DNA from: CAVSJO01 sp963728445
Lineage (GTDB): Bacteria; Gemmatimonadota; Gemmatimonadetes; Longimicrobiales; RSA9
Assembly (NCBI GenBank): GCA_963728445.1
Contig: CAVSJO010000008.1
Location: 184,436-248,435 of the forward strand
Length of the DNA: 64,000 bases
Direction of reading: 5' to 3'
The notes beneath the pieces are model-generated. The model was given only the letters and a program-made list of their open reading frames with translations, was not told the origin of the DNA and did no database searches. Shown here piece after piece: positions 18,101-25,744 of this stretch. How positions within the stretch are numbered: the stretch's first letter is position 1; each line of letters begins with the position of its first letter. Position numbers and translations under genes: made by a program.

Positions 18101-18275
18101 GCCACTGGACGGCGGCGTGGCGGGGATCCGACTCCGGCACACCGTGGGCGAGGCCGGCGAGATCGACCTCTTCGACGAGCCCACCTTCCTCGCCGCCGCG
18201 GCGGCCGGCGAGGACCGGCCCGGCTTCCGGATCCTGCGGCGTCGCGGCGTGCGCCTGCGCTGGATCTGGTGGTGA
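15183..18275 (+). CDS. TamB-like translocation/assembly protein (DUF490)
   Basis: A 1030-residue envelope protein. Its ATG at 15183 overlaps the preceding stop (TGATG). An N-terminal signal/anchor helix is followed by long beta-rich AsmA/TamB-type repeats (for example DGDWLVVDSLRARARDGRVA). The C-terminal DUF490 domain has the hallmark run of VHVSSDFRIWDED, GILDVDRGFYEFYGKRFQV and GGAFAFEGPG. TamB-like proteins bridge inner and outer membranes as a beta-taco groove, carrying phospholipids or helping outer-membrane protein assembly with TamA. The overlap with the Omp85 gene supports joint function. It ends 66 bp before a convergent gene. Confidence 0.9.
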   Translation: MRRAASRGLALLTAVGAAAATSLAATCDRPMPDALRRLATLPPLAEPPPIHVDTLPPDAPVRITLEDVRFSTRDGSRASFSRLDARVRYRPGATGGTPEVEVDRMRLASPHLLLPAQRAGTAAHSPADDHGATGDVLPLPPRLGATPDAVFRPLGDRRLLVDRLEVRDGEVGAPTVGGGWAWRLTGLDVDARDIRVGGGLPEGGTLVRATATAASADGSAPVRVTGAAVARGGSSATARADASVGGTRIRLDAEAHRKGPFTLRLDAPAFDLADLHALVPRLPTEGRGTLALTVRSDAVSTRWHVDTLSAAAGSSRVDLAGSLARGRAGAPDALAVDSLRVLLHPLVSADLERLAGTSLPGGGRLEGRVSADGTGTGGVALEGRLEDTPTNHGTSIVRLDGGVTLLPRTRLDLRLAADPLRARDTAFVVRLAARGPPDSVALQGTVELAGTAPGAALAPAATASAASAPDSASGPWSRVAALRARFDALLRRPKGAPPEVSGTVALAGRARLPEATNADDGVGPEIDAEARGSVVLDSAGPVDVSLRADSLPLGLATALAPGGAGVRDVQGWADARLRVTGTLSAPRPGGYVDIAGGAATAPASGVRVHDLHGRLRVDGDWLVVDSLRARARDGRVAVTGRARLLDQPHTLELALRADSFPAMDLDTTEAIVSADLTVGGTVERAAVGGNVDLLSGRIHEDAFTKHGAMDLKDPPYADLAARVPWVTDSRLRRAAAADTAGGFPVDADVRVHVSSDFRIWDEDSSTGADGTLRLMADSAGPKVAGILDVDRGFYEFYGKRFQVVGGAFAFEGPGVFPHITLLADYWQPPEMGTPADRVIAGRSYPEYQFLARGSGDEERRRVRRPSIMEETQIERSGLLLYGHEPDAVTGWTQHRFFRPTSPKGALGQRGELQMADLIWSYIADEGYDYIPIDGGVLRSGWITVGSAYPGPQVVGALLRGSVRTGLGWLLLSQPLDGGVAGIRLRHTVGEAGEIDLFDEPTFLAAAAAGEDRPGFRILRRRGVRLRWIWW

Positions 18276-18309
18276 GGGCCGGTCGCCGACCCTTGGGGGG
18301 CGCGACCTC

Positions 18310-18330
18310 GGGCCCCGTCCGCGGGGGCCC
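18310..18330. terminator. GC hairpin between convergent genes
   Basis: GGGCCCC and GGGGCCC form a perfect 7-bp stem around a 7-base loop, placed between the TamB-like gene and the convergent gene ending at 18342. There is no T tract on either side, so it may be a bidirectional pause or terminator hairpin rather than a classical intrinsic terminator. Confidence 0.4.
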
Positions 18331-18341
18331 CGCCCTCAGTC

Positions 18342-19376
18342 TCAGGAGCCCATGAACACGTACCCGTCGGCCACGTCGCTCAGCCTGTAGTCGGCAGGCA
18401 GGATCTGCAACGTGAGGCCCGCGCTCGCGTCCGTCAGCACGGGGTCCCGCAGACGGTCGAAGTGCTCGTCCACCGGCACGCCGAAGCTCGACGTCCGGCC
18501 CAGCCGCCCCTGCAGGATCGCGTACGCGCGCGTTCCCCTGTACAGGGCCACCCCCGCGTACGGACCCGGTCGGTTCGTCCCGTCCAGCAGGATCGTCGCG
18601 ACGTCCCCCTCGTGGTCCCGGCGCAGCCGGTCCGCGAACCAGCGGAGCCGGATCCGGTCCCCGCCCCCGGAGAGCAGCTCGCCCGAGACGTTCTGCATGG
18701 CGTGGTACCCGCCGACGAACGCCAGGACCCGGGCCCTCGACGAGCCCGACAGCACCTCCGCCTCCAGCGTGGAGTCCATGTGCGCGTCGCGCCGCGCGTA
18801 GAGCCGGGCGGCGTCCCTGGGAGAGAGCGCGTCCGACGCCGGCCACGCCGGAAGGTCCAGGGCGACGATCCGGATGCGCCGGGCCGGCCCCCGCTCCGAG
18901 TTGAGCTGCCAGACGCGGTGGTAGAGCTGAAGCATCGACTGCTCCCCGTCCGGCGCCCCCAGCGCCCTCGGCGTCTCCAGCAGCAGCGAGGCGTCCTCCG
19001 GCGTCGTGTTCAGGTAACGGTCCAGCACCGGCTGAACGTCCGACGGCACATCGACGGCCACCGCGTCCAGCCCCGGCCGCTCGGCCAGTCGCTCCACCAT
19101 GCCCGCCGCCAGTCGCCGCGCCTGCGCCGAGCCGCGCTCCGCGCCCACCACCAGCAGCCTGTGCCCGCGTGCAAGCTGCTCCGCCAGCGCCTCGGGCGCC
19201 GTCCGGCTCGCCTGCACGTACTCCGCGAGCTGCGCCGCCTGCGCGCCGCCCGCGCGCCGGTTCAGCAGCGCGACGCCGATCACGGCGAGGGCGATCACGG
19301 CGATCGCCACGCCGCCCCGGACGCCGAGGCGGCGACGTCGCCTCCTGTGGTACAGCGTGTCCGAGCGACGAGTCAT
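18342..19376 (-). CDS. Membrane-anchored protein of unknown function (possible EreA/ChaN-like fold)
   Basis: A 344-residue protein with a strongly basic N-terminus (HRRRRRRLGVRG), then one transmembrane helix at about 20-38, leaving a large domain outside the membrane. That domain contains LLVVGAERGSAQARRLAAGM, a predicted strand-turn-helix start. Later come VQPVLDRYLNTT and ARVLAFVGGYHAMQ, loosely like the histidine-containing blocks of the EreA/ChaN superfamily. I cannot confirm the family. The start ATG at 19376 has GGGAGGGG upstream. Divergent from the 61-residue gene; the 94-bp gap contains the promoter for that gene. Confidence 0.7.
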   Translation of the reverse strand: MTRRSDTLYHRRRRRRLGVRGGVAIAVIALAVIGVALLNRRAGGAQAAQLAEYVQASRTAPEALAEQLARGHRLLVVGAERGSAQARRLAAGMVERLAERPGLDAVAVDVPSDVQPVLDRYLNTTPEDASLLLETPRALGAPDGEQSMLQLYHRVWQLNSERGPARRIRIVALDLPAWPASDALSPRDAARLYARRDAHMDSTLEAEVLSGSSRARVLAFVGGYHAMQNVSGELLSGGGDRIRLRWFADRLRRDHEGDVATILLDGTNRPGPYAGVALYRGTRAYAILQGRLGRTSSFGVPVDEHFDRLRDPVLTDASAGLTLQILPADYRLSDVADGYVFMGS

Positions 19377-19407
19377 TCCGGCGCCCCCCTCCCGGCGCTG
19401 CGGCCCG

Positions 19408-19437
19408 TTGACCGGGGTGCCGCAAGTTCTTTATATT
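19408..19437 (+). promoter_or_regulatory. Sigma-70-type promoter for the 61-aa gene
   Basis: TTGACC (19408-19413) and TATATT (19432-19437) are separated by 18 bp, close to consensus and in a conspicuously A/T-rich patch of an otherwise GC-rich region. The predicted start of transcription is about 28 bp upstream of the ATG at 19471, leaving room for the AGGAGG ribosome-binding site. Confidence 0.7.
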
Positions 19438-19470
19438 TCAAAGTCTATCACCCGTACAGGAGGCGCTTAC

Positions 19471-19656
19471 ATGGACGATAGTGTGGCCCGGGACGCCAAG
19501 CGGCTGCTCCTTCGCTACGGGGCCCCGATCTCCGTCGTCGACAAGATCTCCGACGACGACCGGATCACCTTCGCCCGCTCCATCGTGAAGACGTCGCTGG
19601 CCGAACGGCCCGCCCGGCTCAAGGAGATGCTCGCGGCCGGAGGCTACACGGATTAG
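19471..19656 (+). CDS. Conserved-looking 61-aa protein, unknown function
   Basis: Starts at ATG 19471, 9 bases after AGGAGG. The 61 residues are charged and helical (MDDSVARDAKRLLLRYGAPI at the start, a central KISDDDRITFARSIVKTSL, and RLKEMLAAGGY near the end), with no signal peptide, cysteine or catalytic motif. It is flanked by its own near-consensus promoter and a strong intrinsic terminator, so it is a short monocistronic, probably well-expressed gene. Likely a small cytosolic binding or regulatory protein; I do not recognise it. Confidence 0.8.
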   Translation: MDDSVARDAKRLLLRYGAPISVVDKISDDDRITFARSIVKTSLAERPARLKEMLAAGGYTD

Positions 19657-19682
19657 GTCCGTGGGTTCGCGCCCCGGTACCG

Positions 19683-19722
19683 GCCGCCCCGACGCTTCGT
19701 GCGTCGGGGCGGCTTCGTCTTT
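19683..19722 (+). terminator. Intrinsic terminator of the 61-aa gene
   Basis: A perfect 13-bp stem (GCCGCCCCGACGC at 19683-19695 pairing with 19701-19713) closes a 5-base loop TTCGT and is followed by TTCGTCTTT. It lies 27 bp after the stop of the 61-residue gene and before the convergent antiporter gene. Confidence 0.9.
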
Positions 19723-19735
19723 CCCCCCGCCCGGC

Positions 19736-21331
19736 TCAGAACGCGGCGGCCGCGATGGCGGTGTAGCCCGCGGCCGCGACGGCCGCGGCGGTCAGCGCCA
19801 GCGGGAGCTGCGTGAGCACGTGGTCCATCAGGTCCGCGCCCGTGGCGAGGGACGCCAGGATCGTCGTGTCCGAGATCGGCGAGCACTGGTCGCCGAACAT
19901 GGCGCCGCCCAGGACCGCCGAAAAGCACAGCGTGATGTAGAAGGGATCCGGATGCACGGCCCACGCCAGCGGCATGGCGAGGGGGAAGACGACGGCGTAT
20001 GTGCCCCAGGAGCTGCCGATGGAGAACGCCACGCCCATGCAGATCGCCATGAAGATGGCGGGCAGCAGCGCCGGCTGGATGAGGTGGGCGGTAGTCTCCA
20101 CGATGTAGCTGGCGGTGCCCAGCGATTTCGACACGTTCCCCAGCGTGACGGCCAGGCCGAGGATGATGGCGCCGATGGTGACGCCCTTCGCACCGTCCAC
20201 GAACCCGTCCACCGCCTCCTGCACGTTCATCCCCTTGATGAGCGCGAGCACGAACGCGCTGGCGACCGACAGGCTGAACGCCTCGGCGATGGGCACGGAG
20301 ATGCGGGACAGGTCGCCGGCCAGCAGGCCGGGCACGACGCCGGTGAGGGCGACGCCGATCAGCACGCCCAGGGGCACGACGAAATCCGCGAGCCCGGTCC
20401 GGTATCCGGGCGGGACCTGCACGTCGGTCAGCTCCTCCGCCGCGAGCGGCCTCGCGTCGGGACCGTTCAGCGCGCCCGTTTCCCGGGCCCGGCGCCGCGC
20501 TCGCCGCATCTTACCGCCCTCCCACGGCAGCAGCTCCCACGCGAACAGCAGCGTCATCAGCACCGCCGCGATCGAGTAGAAGTTGAAGGGGATCGCGCGG
20601 AAGAAGAACGCCACGGCGTCCCGCTCGGTGGCGAAGAGGGGGATGGTCCCCACGACCAGTCCCGAGACGTAGAGCGGCCACGCGTTCAGCGGGATGAGGC
20701 CGGCGATGGGAGACGCCGTCGAGTCGACGATGTAGGACACCTCCTCGTGGCTCACGCCCTCCCGGTCGGTCACGGGGCGCACCGTCGTGCCCGCGAGGAT
20801 CGTGGAGATGGTGCCGCCCTGATGGAAGACGACGCCCATGAGCCACGCGAAGAACTTGGCGGTTCGGGGACCCCGCACGACCCGCTCCCGGGCCCACTCG
20901 GCGAAGTGCCGGGCGCCGCCCGTCCGCGTCCACAGCCCGATCAGTCCACCCAGCGCCCACAGATAGACGAGCAGGATCACGGCGTACGACTCGCTGGCCA
21001 GCGACGGCAGCAGGTAGGCGTCCAGCGGGTTCCATTGCCGGGAAACCACCGAGCCGATCAGGATGCCCGCGAGCAGGGAGGTGATCACCTCCCGCGTGAC
21101 GAAGACGAGCACGAGCGTCATGAGCGCCGGCAGCACCGAGGCGAAGCCGTAGTGCTCCGCGCCGGGCGCGGGATCGTGGTGCAAGGCGAGCGCGACGCAG
21201 GCGCCGAGCAGCGCCAGCACGGCGGCAGCCTTCAGTCTGCGCCGCCGTCCGCCCTCCGGCGGCGGGCCGGGCTCTCCCTCCATGCCCAGCGCCTCGGCGG
21301 GCGTCCGCGGTCCGTCGCCGCTCACTCCCAT
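19736..21331 (-). CDS. Na+/H+ antiporter, NhaC family
   Basis: A 531-residue inner-membrane transporter with about 11-12 helices. The family's C-terminal signature is clear: MFGDQCSPISDTTILAS, preceded by AFSIGSSWGT. In the N-terminal half, GVVFHQGGTISTILAG and the TASPIAGLIPLNAWPLYVSG segment are typical of the NhaC/LctP-like antiporter group, some of which exchange malate/lactate or arginine/ornithine instead. ATG at 21331 has GGGGAG upstream. The first 35 residues are polar and cytosolic. Its start region is divergent from the DUF1207 gene, separated by about 80 bp if the non-ATG start there is correct. Confidence 0.9.
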   Translation of the reverse strand: MGVSGDGPRTPAEALGMEGEPGPPPEGGRRRRLKAAAVLALLGACVALALHHDPAPGAEHYGFASVLPALMTLVLVFVTREVITSLLAGILIGSVVSRQWNPLDAYLLPSLASESYAVILLVYLWALGGLIGLWTRTGGARHFAEWARERVVRGPRTAKFFAWLMGVVFHQGGTISTILAGTTVRPVTDREGVSHEEVSYIVDSTASPIAGLIPLNAWPLYVSGLVVGTIPLFATERDAVAFFFRAIPFNFYSIAAVLMTLLFAWELLPWEGGKMRRARRRARETGALNGPDARPLAAEELTDVQVPPGYRTGLADFVVPLGVLIGVALTGVVPGLLAGDLSRISVPIAEAFSLSVASAFVLALIKGMNVQEAVDGFVDGAKGVTIGAIILGLAVTLGNVSKSLGTASYIVETTAHLIQPALLPAIFMAICMGVAFSIGSSWGTYAVVFPLAMPLAWAVHPDPFYITLCFSAVLGGAMFGDQCSPISDTTILASLATGADLMDHVLTQLPLALTAAAVAAAGYTAIAAAAF

Positions 21332-21413
21332 CGCTCTCCCCTTGCCGTGGTGGGTCCGGCCGCCCAGTGTAAGCCGCCCTCGACACGCCCGGCAACCCGA
21401 TCCGGAGGCGACG

Positions 21414-22379
21414 ATCTCCTCTCGAACGCTGCTCCCCGCCCTAGCCGCCGCGACCCTGCTCTGCGGCGGCGCTCGCCCCGCGCAGGCCGTCCTCCGGGCC
21501 TCCGCGCCTGCGGTGGCCGGGGACACCACCGGCGGCCGGCGCTGGCTCCCCGAGGGCACCTTCTTCGGTCCTCTGCTCGCCGATCCGGCCCAGGTCCGCA
21601 ACTCGGCCGCGCTCCTCTACACGGACATCCTGCGACCCATCGCGCACCCGGCGGAGCGACCCGCCTACGACCTCCCGGGCGGAGGCGGGAACGAGGTCCA
21701 GGCCCGCGTGGGGCTCGGCTTCTCCAGGCCGGTCTACCGCATCGCCGCCGACGAGCACGGCGGCGTCGACATCGGCTTCATGGTCGGCGTCTTCACCCGC
21801 TTCCGCGTCGAGCAGGCGAGCCGCGACGAGTTCTCCAGCGACTGGTACGTCGGCGTCCCCCTCACGATCCGCGAGGACTCCTGGGGGCTGCGTCTGCGCG
21901 TGCTGCACCACAGCTCCCACATGGGGGACGAGCTGGAGCAGAGCGGCGTCGCGCGCTTCGAGTACAGCTGGGAAGGGGCCGACATGCTCCTGTCCTGGAG
22001 CCCGACACCCGGGACGCGCATCTACGGCGGCGGCCTTCTCGTGGCACGGAACAACAGCTATACCTACCGCTTCGACCCGCGCCAGGTCAGGTACGTGCCC
22101 GTCCTGTTCACGGAGAGAGGCGCGCTGCAGGGCGGCGTCGAGACGGAATGGATGGGCTGGCAGGACGGCCACCTCGGATTCACCGCGGGACTCGACGTCC
22201 AGGCAGCCGACCGCGCCGACTGGCGAGGCCAGTACTCCCTCGTGGCAGGGCTTCAGGCCCGCGGCCTCGGCCGCGAAGGCTCGCTCCTGGCCCACTGCTT
22301 CTCCGGCCCGTCCTTCGTCGGCGAGTTCTTCATGACCCGCGAGCGCTACTGTGGGCTGGAGGCCGTCGTCACGTTCTGA
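21414..22379 (+). CDS. DUF1207-type outer-membrane/exported protein
   Basis: About 320 residues. The mature sequence (WLPEGTFFGPLLADPAQVR, LRVLHHSSHMGDE, FEYSWEGADMLLSWSPTPG) matches DUF1207 proteins, thought to be small beta-barrels or lipid-acting outer-membrane proteins; a conserved HHSSH run is visible. Start choice is unusual. The only upstream ATG in frame (21282) would run antisense through the antiporter's start, and no GTG or TTG fits. An ATC at 21414 sits 5 bases after GGAGG and opens a perfect signal peptide (SSRTLLPALAAATLLCGGAR, cleaved after AQA). A rare ATC start is therefore the best model. Convergent with the DUF481 gene, 36 bp apart. Confidence 0.75.
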   Translation: MSSRTLLPALAAATLLCGGARPAQAVLRASAPAVAGDTTGGRRWLPEGTFFGPLLADPAQVRNSAALLYTDILRPIAHPAERPAYDLPGGGGNEVQARVGLGFSRPVYRIAADEHGGVDIGFMVGVFTRFRVEQASRDEFSSDWYVGVPLTIREDSWGLRLRVLHHSSHMGDELEQSGVARFEYSWEGADMLLSWSPTPGTRIYGGGLLVARNNSYTYRFDPRQVRYVPVLFTERGALQGGVETEWMGWQDGHLGFTAGLDVQAADRADWRGQYSLVAGLQARGLGREGSLLAHCFSGPSFVGEFFMTRERYCGLEAVVTF

Positions 22380-22415
22380 CCGCCCGCCGTATGAGTATCG
22401 ACACGGGGCCGGCGC

Positions 22416-23297
22416 CTACCACTGCAGGCTGATGCCGCCCCGGATGAGCTGGTCGTTGGGGTTCACGTCCGGGAGCGGCGTCGAGTCCCGCTCGAACGTG
22501 TAGCCGAACGTGACGGCGATCCACTTCTTCAGCACCATGCGCGCGGTAGTGTCCGTGCTGAAGAGGTAGTCCCCCGCCACGTCCCACACGGGCTGGTAGT
22601 ACGTCGTATTGTTCACGGACATCCCGCCGCCCCACTGCTTCCTCCCCACGAACCGCCAGCTCAGGCGCGCCTCCCGCTGGAACTTCGGGACGCCGGGCGA
22701 CGGCCCGTCCAGGCGGTGGTCCTCGTAGCTGTACAGTCCCGCCAGGCTCAACGACGCCTCCGCGTCGTCCGTCTCGACCAGACTGTACTTCGCGCCGGCG
22801 CCTCCGTGCGCCCTCAGGTCCAGCTTCCGGAACGGGTCCCGCTCCGCCGTCGCGAACACGAACGGGGAGAAGGGCGCCTCCGGCTGGAAGTCGAACTTCG
22901 CCTCCCCCTTCGCGTTCCGCGCCACCACCTCCCCCTGACTCATGCCGTAGCGGTAGTTCGCCCCCAGCTCCAGCTCGTACTGCGACTTCAGGAGATGCGT
23001 CATCTTGAAGCCCGACGTCAGAACCGTGATGTCCTCGTTGCCGCTCGCCGACGTGAGGGAGAAGTCCAGGCCGAATTTCCATCTGTCCGGGGGGAAAAGC
23101 GTGTCGTCCGCCGCCGGCGCGGGTCCCGTGCCTGCGGCGGTGCCTGGTGCCGCACCCGCGGCGGTCGCGGGCGCCGGGCCCGCGGCTGTGCCGTCCGCCC
23201 CGCCGCCCGGCGCCGACTGGGCCCGGACCCCCGCCGGTCCGAATGTGAATCCCGTCAGTAGCGCCAGAACGGCGCCGTACCACATTTTGTTGCTCAT
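22416..23297 (-). CDS. DUF481 (YdiY-like) outer-membrane beta-barrel protein
   Basis: 293 residues. A signal peptide (MSNKMWYGAVLALLTGFTFG, cleaved after RAQ) is followed by an Ala/Gly/Pro-rich linker of about 40 residues. A DUF481 barrel follows: alternating amphipathic strands such as KFGLDFSLTSASGNED, YELELGANYRYGMSQG and WIAVTFGYTFERDSTP, ending in an outer-membrane-type aromatic residue (SLQW). Salt-induced YdiY belongs to this family; function is unknown. The Ala/Thr/Gly-Pro linker comes from imperfect short DNA repeats near 23110-23210. It starts at ATG 23297, divergent from the galactokinase-like gene by 76 bp. Confidence 0.87.
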   Translation of the reverse strand: MSNKMWYGAVLALLTGFTFGPAGVRAQSAPGGGADGTAAGPAPATAAGAAPGTAAGTGPAPAADDTLFPPDRWKFGLDFSLTSASGNEDITVLTSGFKMTHLLKSQYELELGANYRYGMSQGEVVARNAKGEAKFDFQPEAPFSPFVFATAERDPFRKLDLRAHGGAGAKYSLVETDDAEASLSLAGLYSYEDHRLDGPSPGVPKFQREARLSWRFVGRKQWGGGMSVNNTTYYQPVWDVAGDYLFSTDTTARMVLKKWIAVTFGYTFERDSTPLPDVNPNDQLIRGGISLQW

Positions 23298-23373
23298 GCC
23301 GCGATTATGGGCGCACGCGCCCGGCGCCGGCAACCTGTTGCGGCCGCCCCCCCGCCGGCGTACGCTCCGCACC

Positions 23374-24561
23374 ATGGCTACAGACGTTTCGAAACGGAAC
23401 CGTCCGCGGCGACCGGCCCGGGAGCGGGCCGACGCCGCCTTCCGCCAGGCGTTCGGCGGACCGCCCGACGTGCGCAGCCGGGCGCCGGGACGCGTGAACA
23501 TCCTCGGGGGCCACGTCGACTACAACGACGGCTACGTCCTGCCCGCCGCCATCGACCGGGACGCCGCGGTCGCCGCGCGGCGCCGCTCCGACGGCCACTT
23601 TCTGGTGGTCGCCGACGACCTCGACGAGTCGGATCGCTTCGACGTGGACGACGTCGCCGACGGGGTGCCCCGGGCGTCGGCCCGCGGATGGCGCGCCTAC
23701 GTGCGCGGAGTCGTCGCGCTGCTCCGGGAGCGGGGCGTCAACCTGGACGGGGCGGAGCTCACGATCGCCGGAGACGTGCCCCGCGGCTCCGGCCTGGCTT
23801 CGTCCGCCGCCCTCGAGCTGTCCGTCGCGCGCGCCCTTCTCGGTCTCGCCGGCACGACGCTGCCCGGCGCCGAGCTCGCCGCCCTCGGCCGCCGCGCCGA
23901 GACCATCTGGGCCGGCGTCCAGTGCGGCATCATGGACCAGATGGTGGCGGCCCTCGGCCGGCGCGGCCATGCCCTCTTCCTCGACTGCCGCTCCCTGGCC
24001 TACAGCCACGTGCCACTGCCGCCCGGGGTCCGCCTCGTCGCCGTCGACAGCGGCGTGCGCCGCGACGTCGGCGGCTCGGCCTATAACCGGCGCGTCGAGG
24101 AGTGCCGCGAAGCGGCCCGGCTCCTCGGTGTGCGCTCGCTGCGCGACGTCGCGCTCCACGACCTCGAGGCCGCGGCCGACGCGATGCCCACCACCCTCTA
24201 CCGCCGCGCCCGGCACGTCGTCGACGAGATCCATCGGACGTTCTGGGGGGCGCAGGCTCTCACGGAAGGCGACGTCGCGCGCGTCGGCGCGCTCGTCGAC
24301 GCCTCCCACGACTCGCTGCGCGACAACTACGAGGTGTCCACCCCCGAGCTCGACCGCCTCGTCGAGATCCAGCGCGCCCAGCCCGGGGTCCTCGGCGCGC
24401 GCATGCTCGGCGCCGGCTTCGGTGGCTCCACCCTTGCCCTCGTCGAGGAGCCGGCCGCCCTCGACTTCGCCCGCGCCGTCCCTCCCGCCTACGCGGAAGC
24501 CACGGGCCTGGAGGCCGAGGTCCACGTCTTCACGACCGCCGACGGCGCCTCCCTCGAATAG
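23374..24561 (+). CDS. galK: Galactokinase-like GHMP kinase
   Basis: 395 residues with all GHMP-kinase blocks: substrate motif APGRVNILGGHVDYNDGYVL (about residues 37-56), ATP loop PRGSGLASSAALE, GVQCGIMDQM, and the C-terminal RMLGAGFGGSTLALV. Galactokinase phosphorylates galactose to galactose-1-phosphate for the Leloir pathway. Oddity: the highly conserved Glu of the GEHTDY signature, which contacts the sugar 6-OH, is Gly here (GGHVDY), so the substrate could differ. No Shine-Dalgarno is evident. A possible TACGCT -10 box ends 7 bases before the ATG, suggesting a near-leaderless message. No other Leloir genes are in the window. Confidence 0.85.
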   Translation: MATDVSKRNRPRRPARERADAAFRQAFGGPPDVRSRAPGRVNILGGHVDYNDGYVLPAAIDRDAAVAARRRSDGHFLVVADDLDESDRFDVDDVADGVPRASARGWRAYVRGVVALLRERGVNLDGAELTIAGDVPRGSGLASSAALELSVARALLGLAGTTLPGAELAALGRRAETIWAGVQCGIMDQMVAALGRRGHALFLDCRSLAYSHVPLPPGVRLVAVDSGVRRDVGGSAYNRRVEECREAARLLGVRSLRDVALHDLEAAADAMPTTLYRRARHVVDEIHRTFWGAQALTEGDVARVGALVDASHDSLRDNYEVSTPELDRLVEIQRAQPGVLGARMLGAGFGGSTLALVEEPAALDFARAVPPAYAEATGLEAEVHVFTTADGASLE

Positions 24562-24658
24562 CCGCGGTGGGGGGAGGCCGCCGCCCGCCCCGTCACCTTG
24601 CCCCGATGCGCCCGCGACCCCAACCTACTCGCAACCGCTGACCCCAACCCGGACGCGC

Positions 24659-25744
24659 ATGCGACCAGGACGCTTCTTCCTCCCCGGCCCCACCGAGGTC
24701 CGGCCCGAGGTCATGACCGCGCTGCTCCAGCCCATGATCGGCCACCGCGTCCCCGAGATGGAAGCGATGATGGCCGAGATCCAGCCCCGGCTGAAGGCCC
24801 TCTTCCGCACCGATCGCCCCGTCTACATCGCGCCGGCCTCGGGGACCGGCATGATGGAGGCGGCCGTCCGCAACGGCGCGAAGCGGAAGGTGCTCTCCCT
24901 CACGAACGGCGCGTTCAGCGAGCGCTTCGCGCAGATCGCCCGGGCGAACGGCATGGAGGTCGACACCGTCGCCGTGGAGTGGGGCGAGGCGCACACGCCG
25001 GAGATGGTGCGGGAGGCGCTTTCGAAGGGCGACTACGACGCCGTCACGATCTGCCACTCCGAGACGTCGACGGGCGTGCTGAACCCGATCCGCGAGCTCG
25101 CGGCGGCCGCGCACGAGTCCGGCGACGTCGTCGTCCTGGTCGACAGCGTCTCGGGTCTCGCCGGAGCCGAGGTGCAGACCGACGACTGGGGCCTCGACTT
25201 CATCCTCACCGGCTCGCAGAAGTCCATGGCGCTGCCGCCCGGGCTCGCCTTCGGCGTCGCCCAGCAGAACATCCTCGAACGCGCCGCCGCGAAGCAGGAC
25301 CGCGGCGTCTACTTCGACTTCCTCGAGTACCAGAAGAACATCGAGCAGAACCAGACGCCCAACACGCCGGCCGTCTCGCTGTTCTACGCCCTCCGCAAGC
25401 AGATGGAGCTGGTCGAGCAGGAGGGCGTCGAGAATCGCTGGCGGCGCCACACGGAGATGGCGGAGGTCGTGTGGGGATGGGTCGACGACATGCGCGCCCG
25501 CGGCGTCGACGTGAGCATCGTCGCCCCGGAGGGTCGCCGCTCCCCGACCGTCACCGCCATCCGCCCCCCCGAAGGCTGGACGGGCCCGAATGTGGTCGCC
25601 GCCGTGAAGGAGAAGGGCTTCGCCATCGCCACCGGCTACGGCAAGCTGCGGGAGAGCGCGTTCCGGATCGGCCACATGGGCGACCACGACGCGGTCGAGA
25701 CGCGCGCGCTCTGCGAGGCGCTGACGGAGGTGTTCACGGCGTGA
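24659..25744 (+). CDS. Class V (serine/alanine-glyoxylate-type) aminotransferase
   Basis: 361 residues of PLP fold-type I, class V. Start motif FFLPGPTEVRPEVMTALLQP; the PLP phosphate region APASGTGMMEAAV; the SETSTGVLNPI loop; D in VLVDSVSGLAG; and the PLP Lys in ILTGSQKSMALPPG. The C-terminal substrate arginine is in SAFRIGHMGD. This family includes alanine-glyoxylate and serine-pyruvate transaminases and, in some bacteria and archaea, takes the place of SerC. Because the next gene is a phosphoglycerate dehydrogenase-type enzyme overlapping by 4 bp (GTGA), the natural reading is phosphohydroxypyruvate to phosphoserine. ATG at 24659 is the only start that fits the conserved N-terminus. Confidence 0.9.
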   Translation: MRPGRFFLPGPTEVRPEVMTALLQPMIGHRVPEMEAMMAEIQPRLKALFRTDRPVYIAPASGTGMMEAAVRNGAKRKVLSLTNGAFSERFAQIARANGMEVDTVAVEWGEAHTPEMVREALSKGDYDAVTICHSETSTGVLNPIRELAAAAHESGDVVVLVDSVSGLAGAEVQTDDWGLDFILTGSQKSMALPPGLAFGVAQQNILERAAAKQDRGVYFDFLEYQKNIEQNQTPNTPAVSLFYALRKQMELVEQEGVENRWRRHTEMAEVVWGWVDDMRARGVDVSIVAPEGRRSPTVTAIRPPEGWTGPNVVAAVKEKGFAIATGYGKLRESAFRIGHMGDHDAVETRALCEALTEVFTA

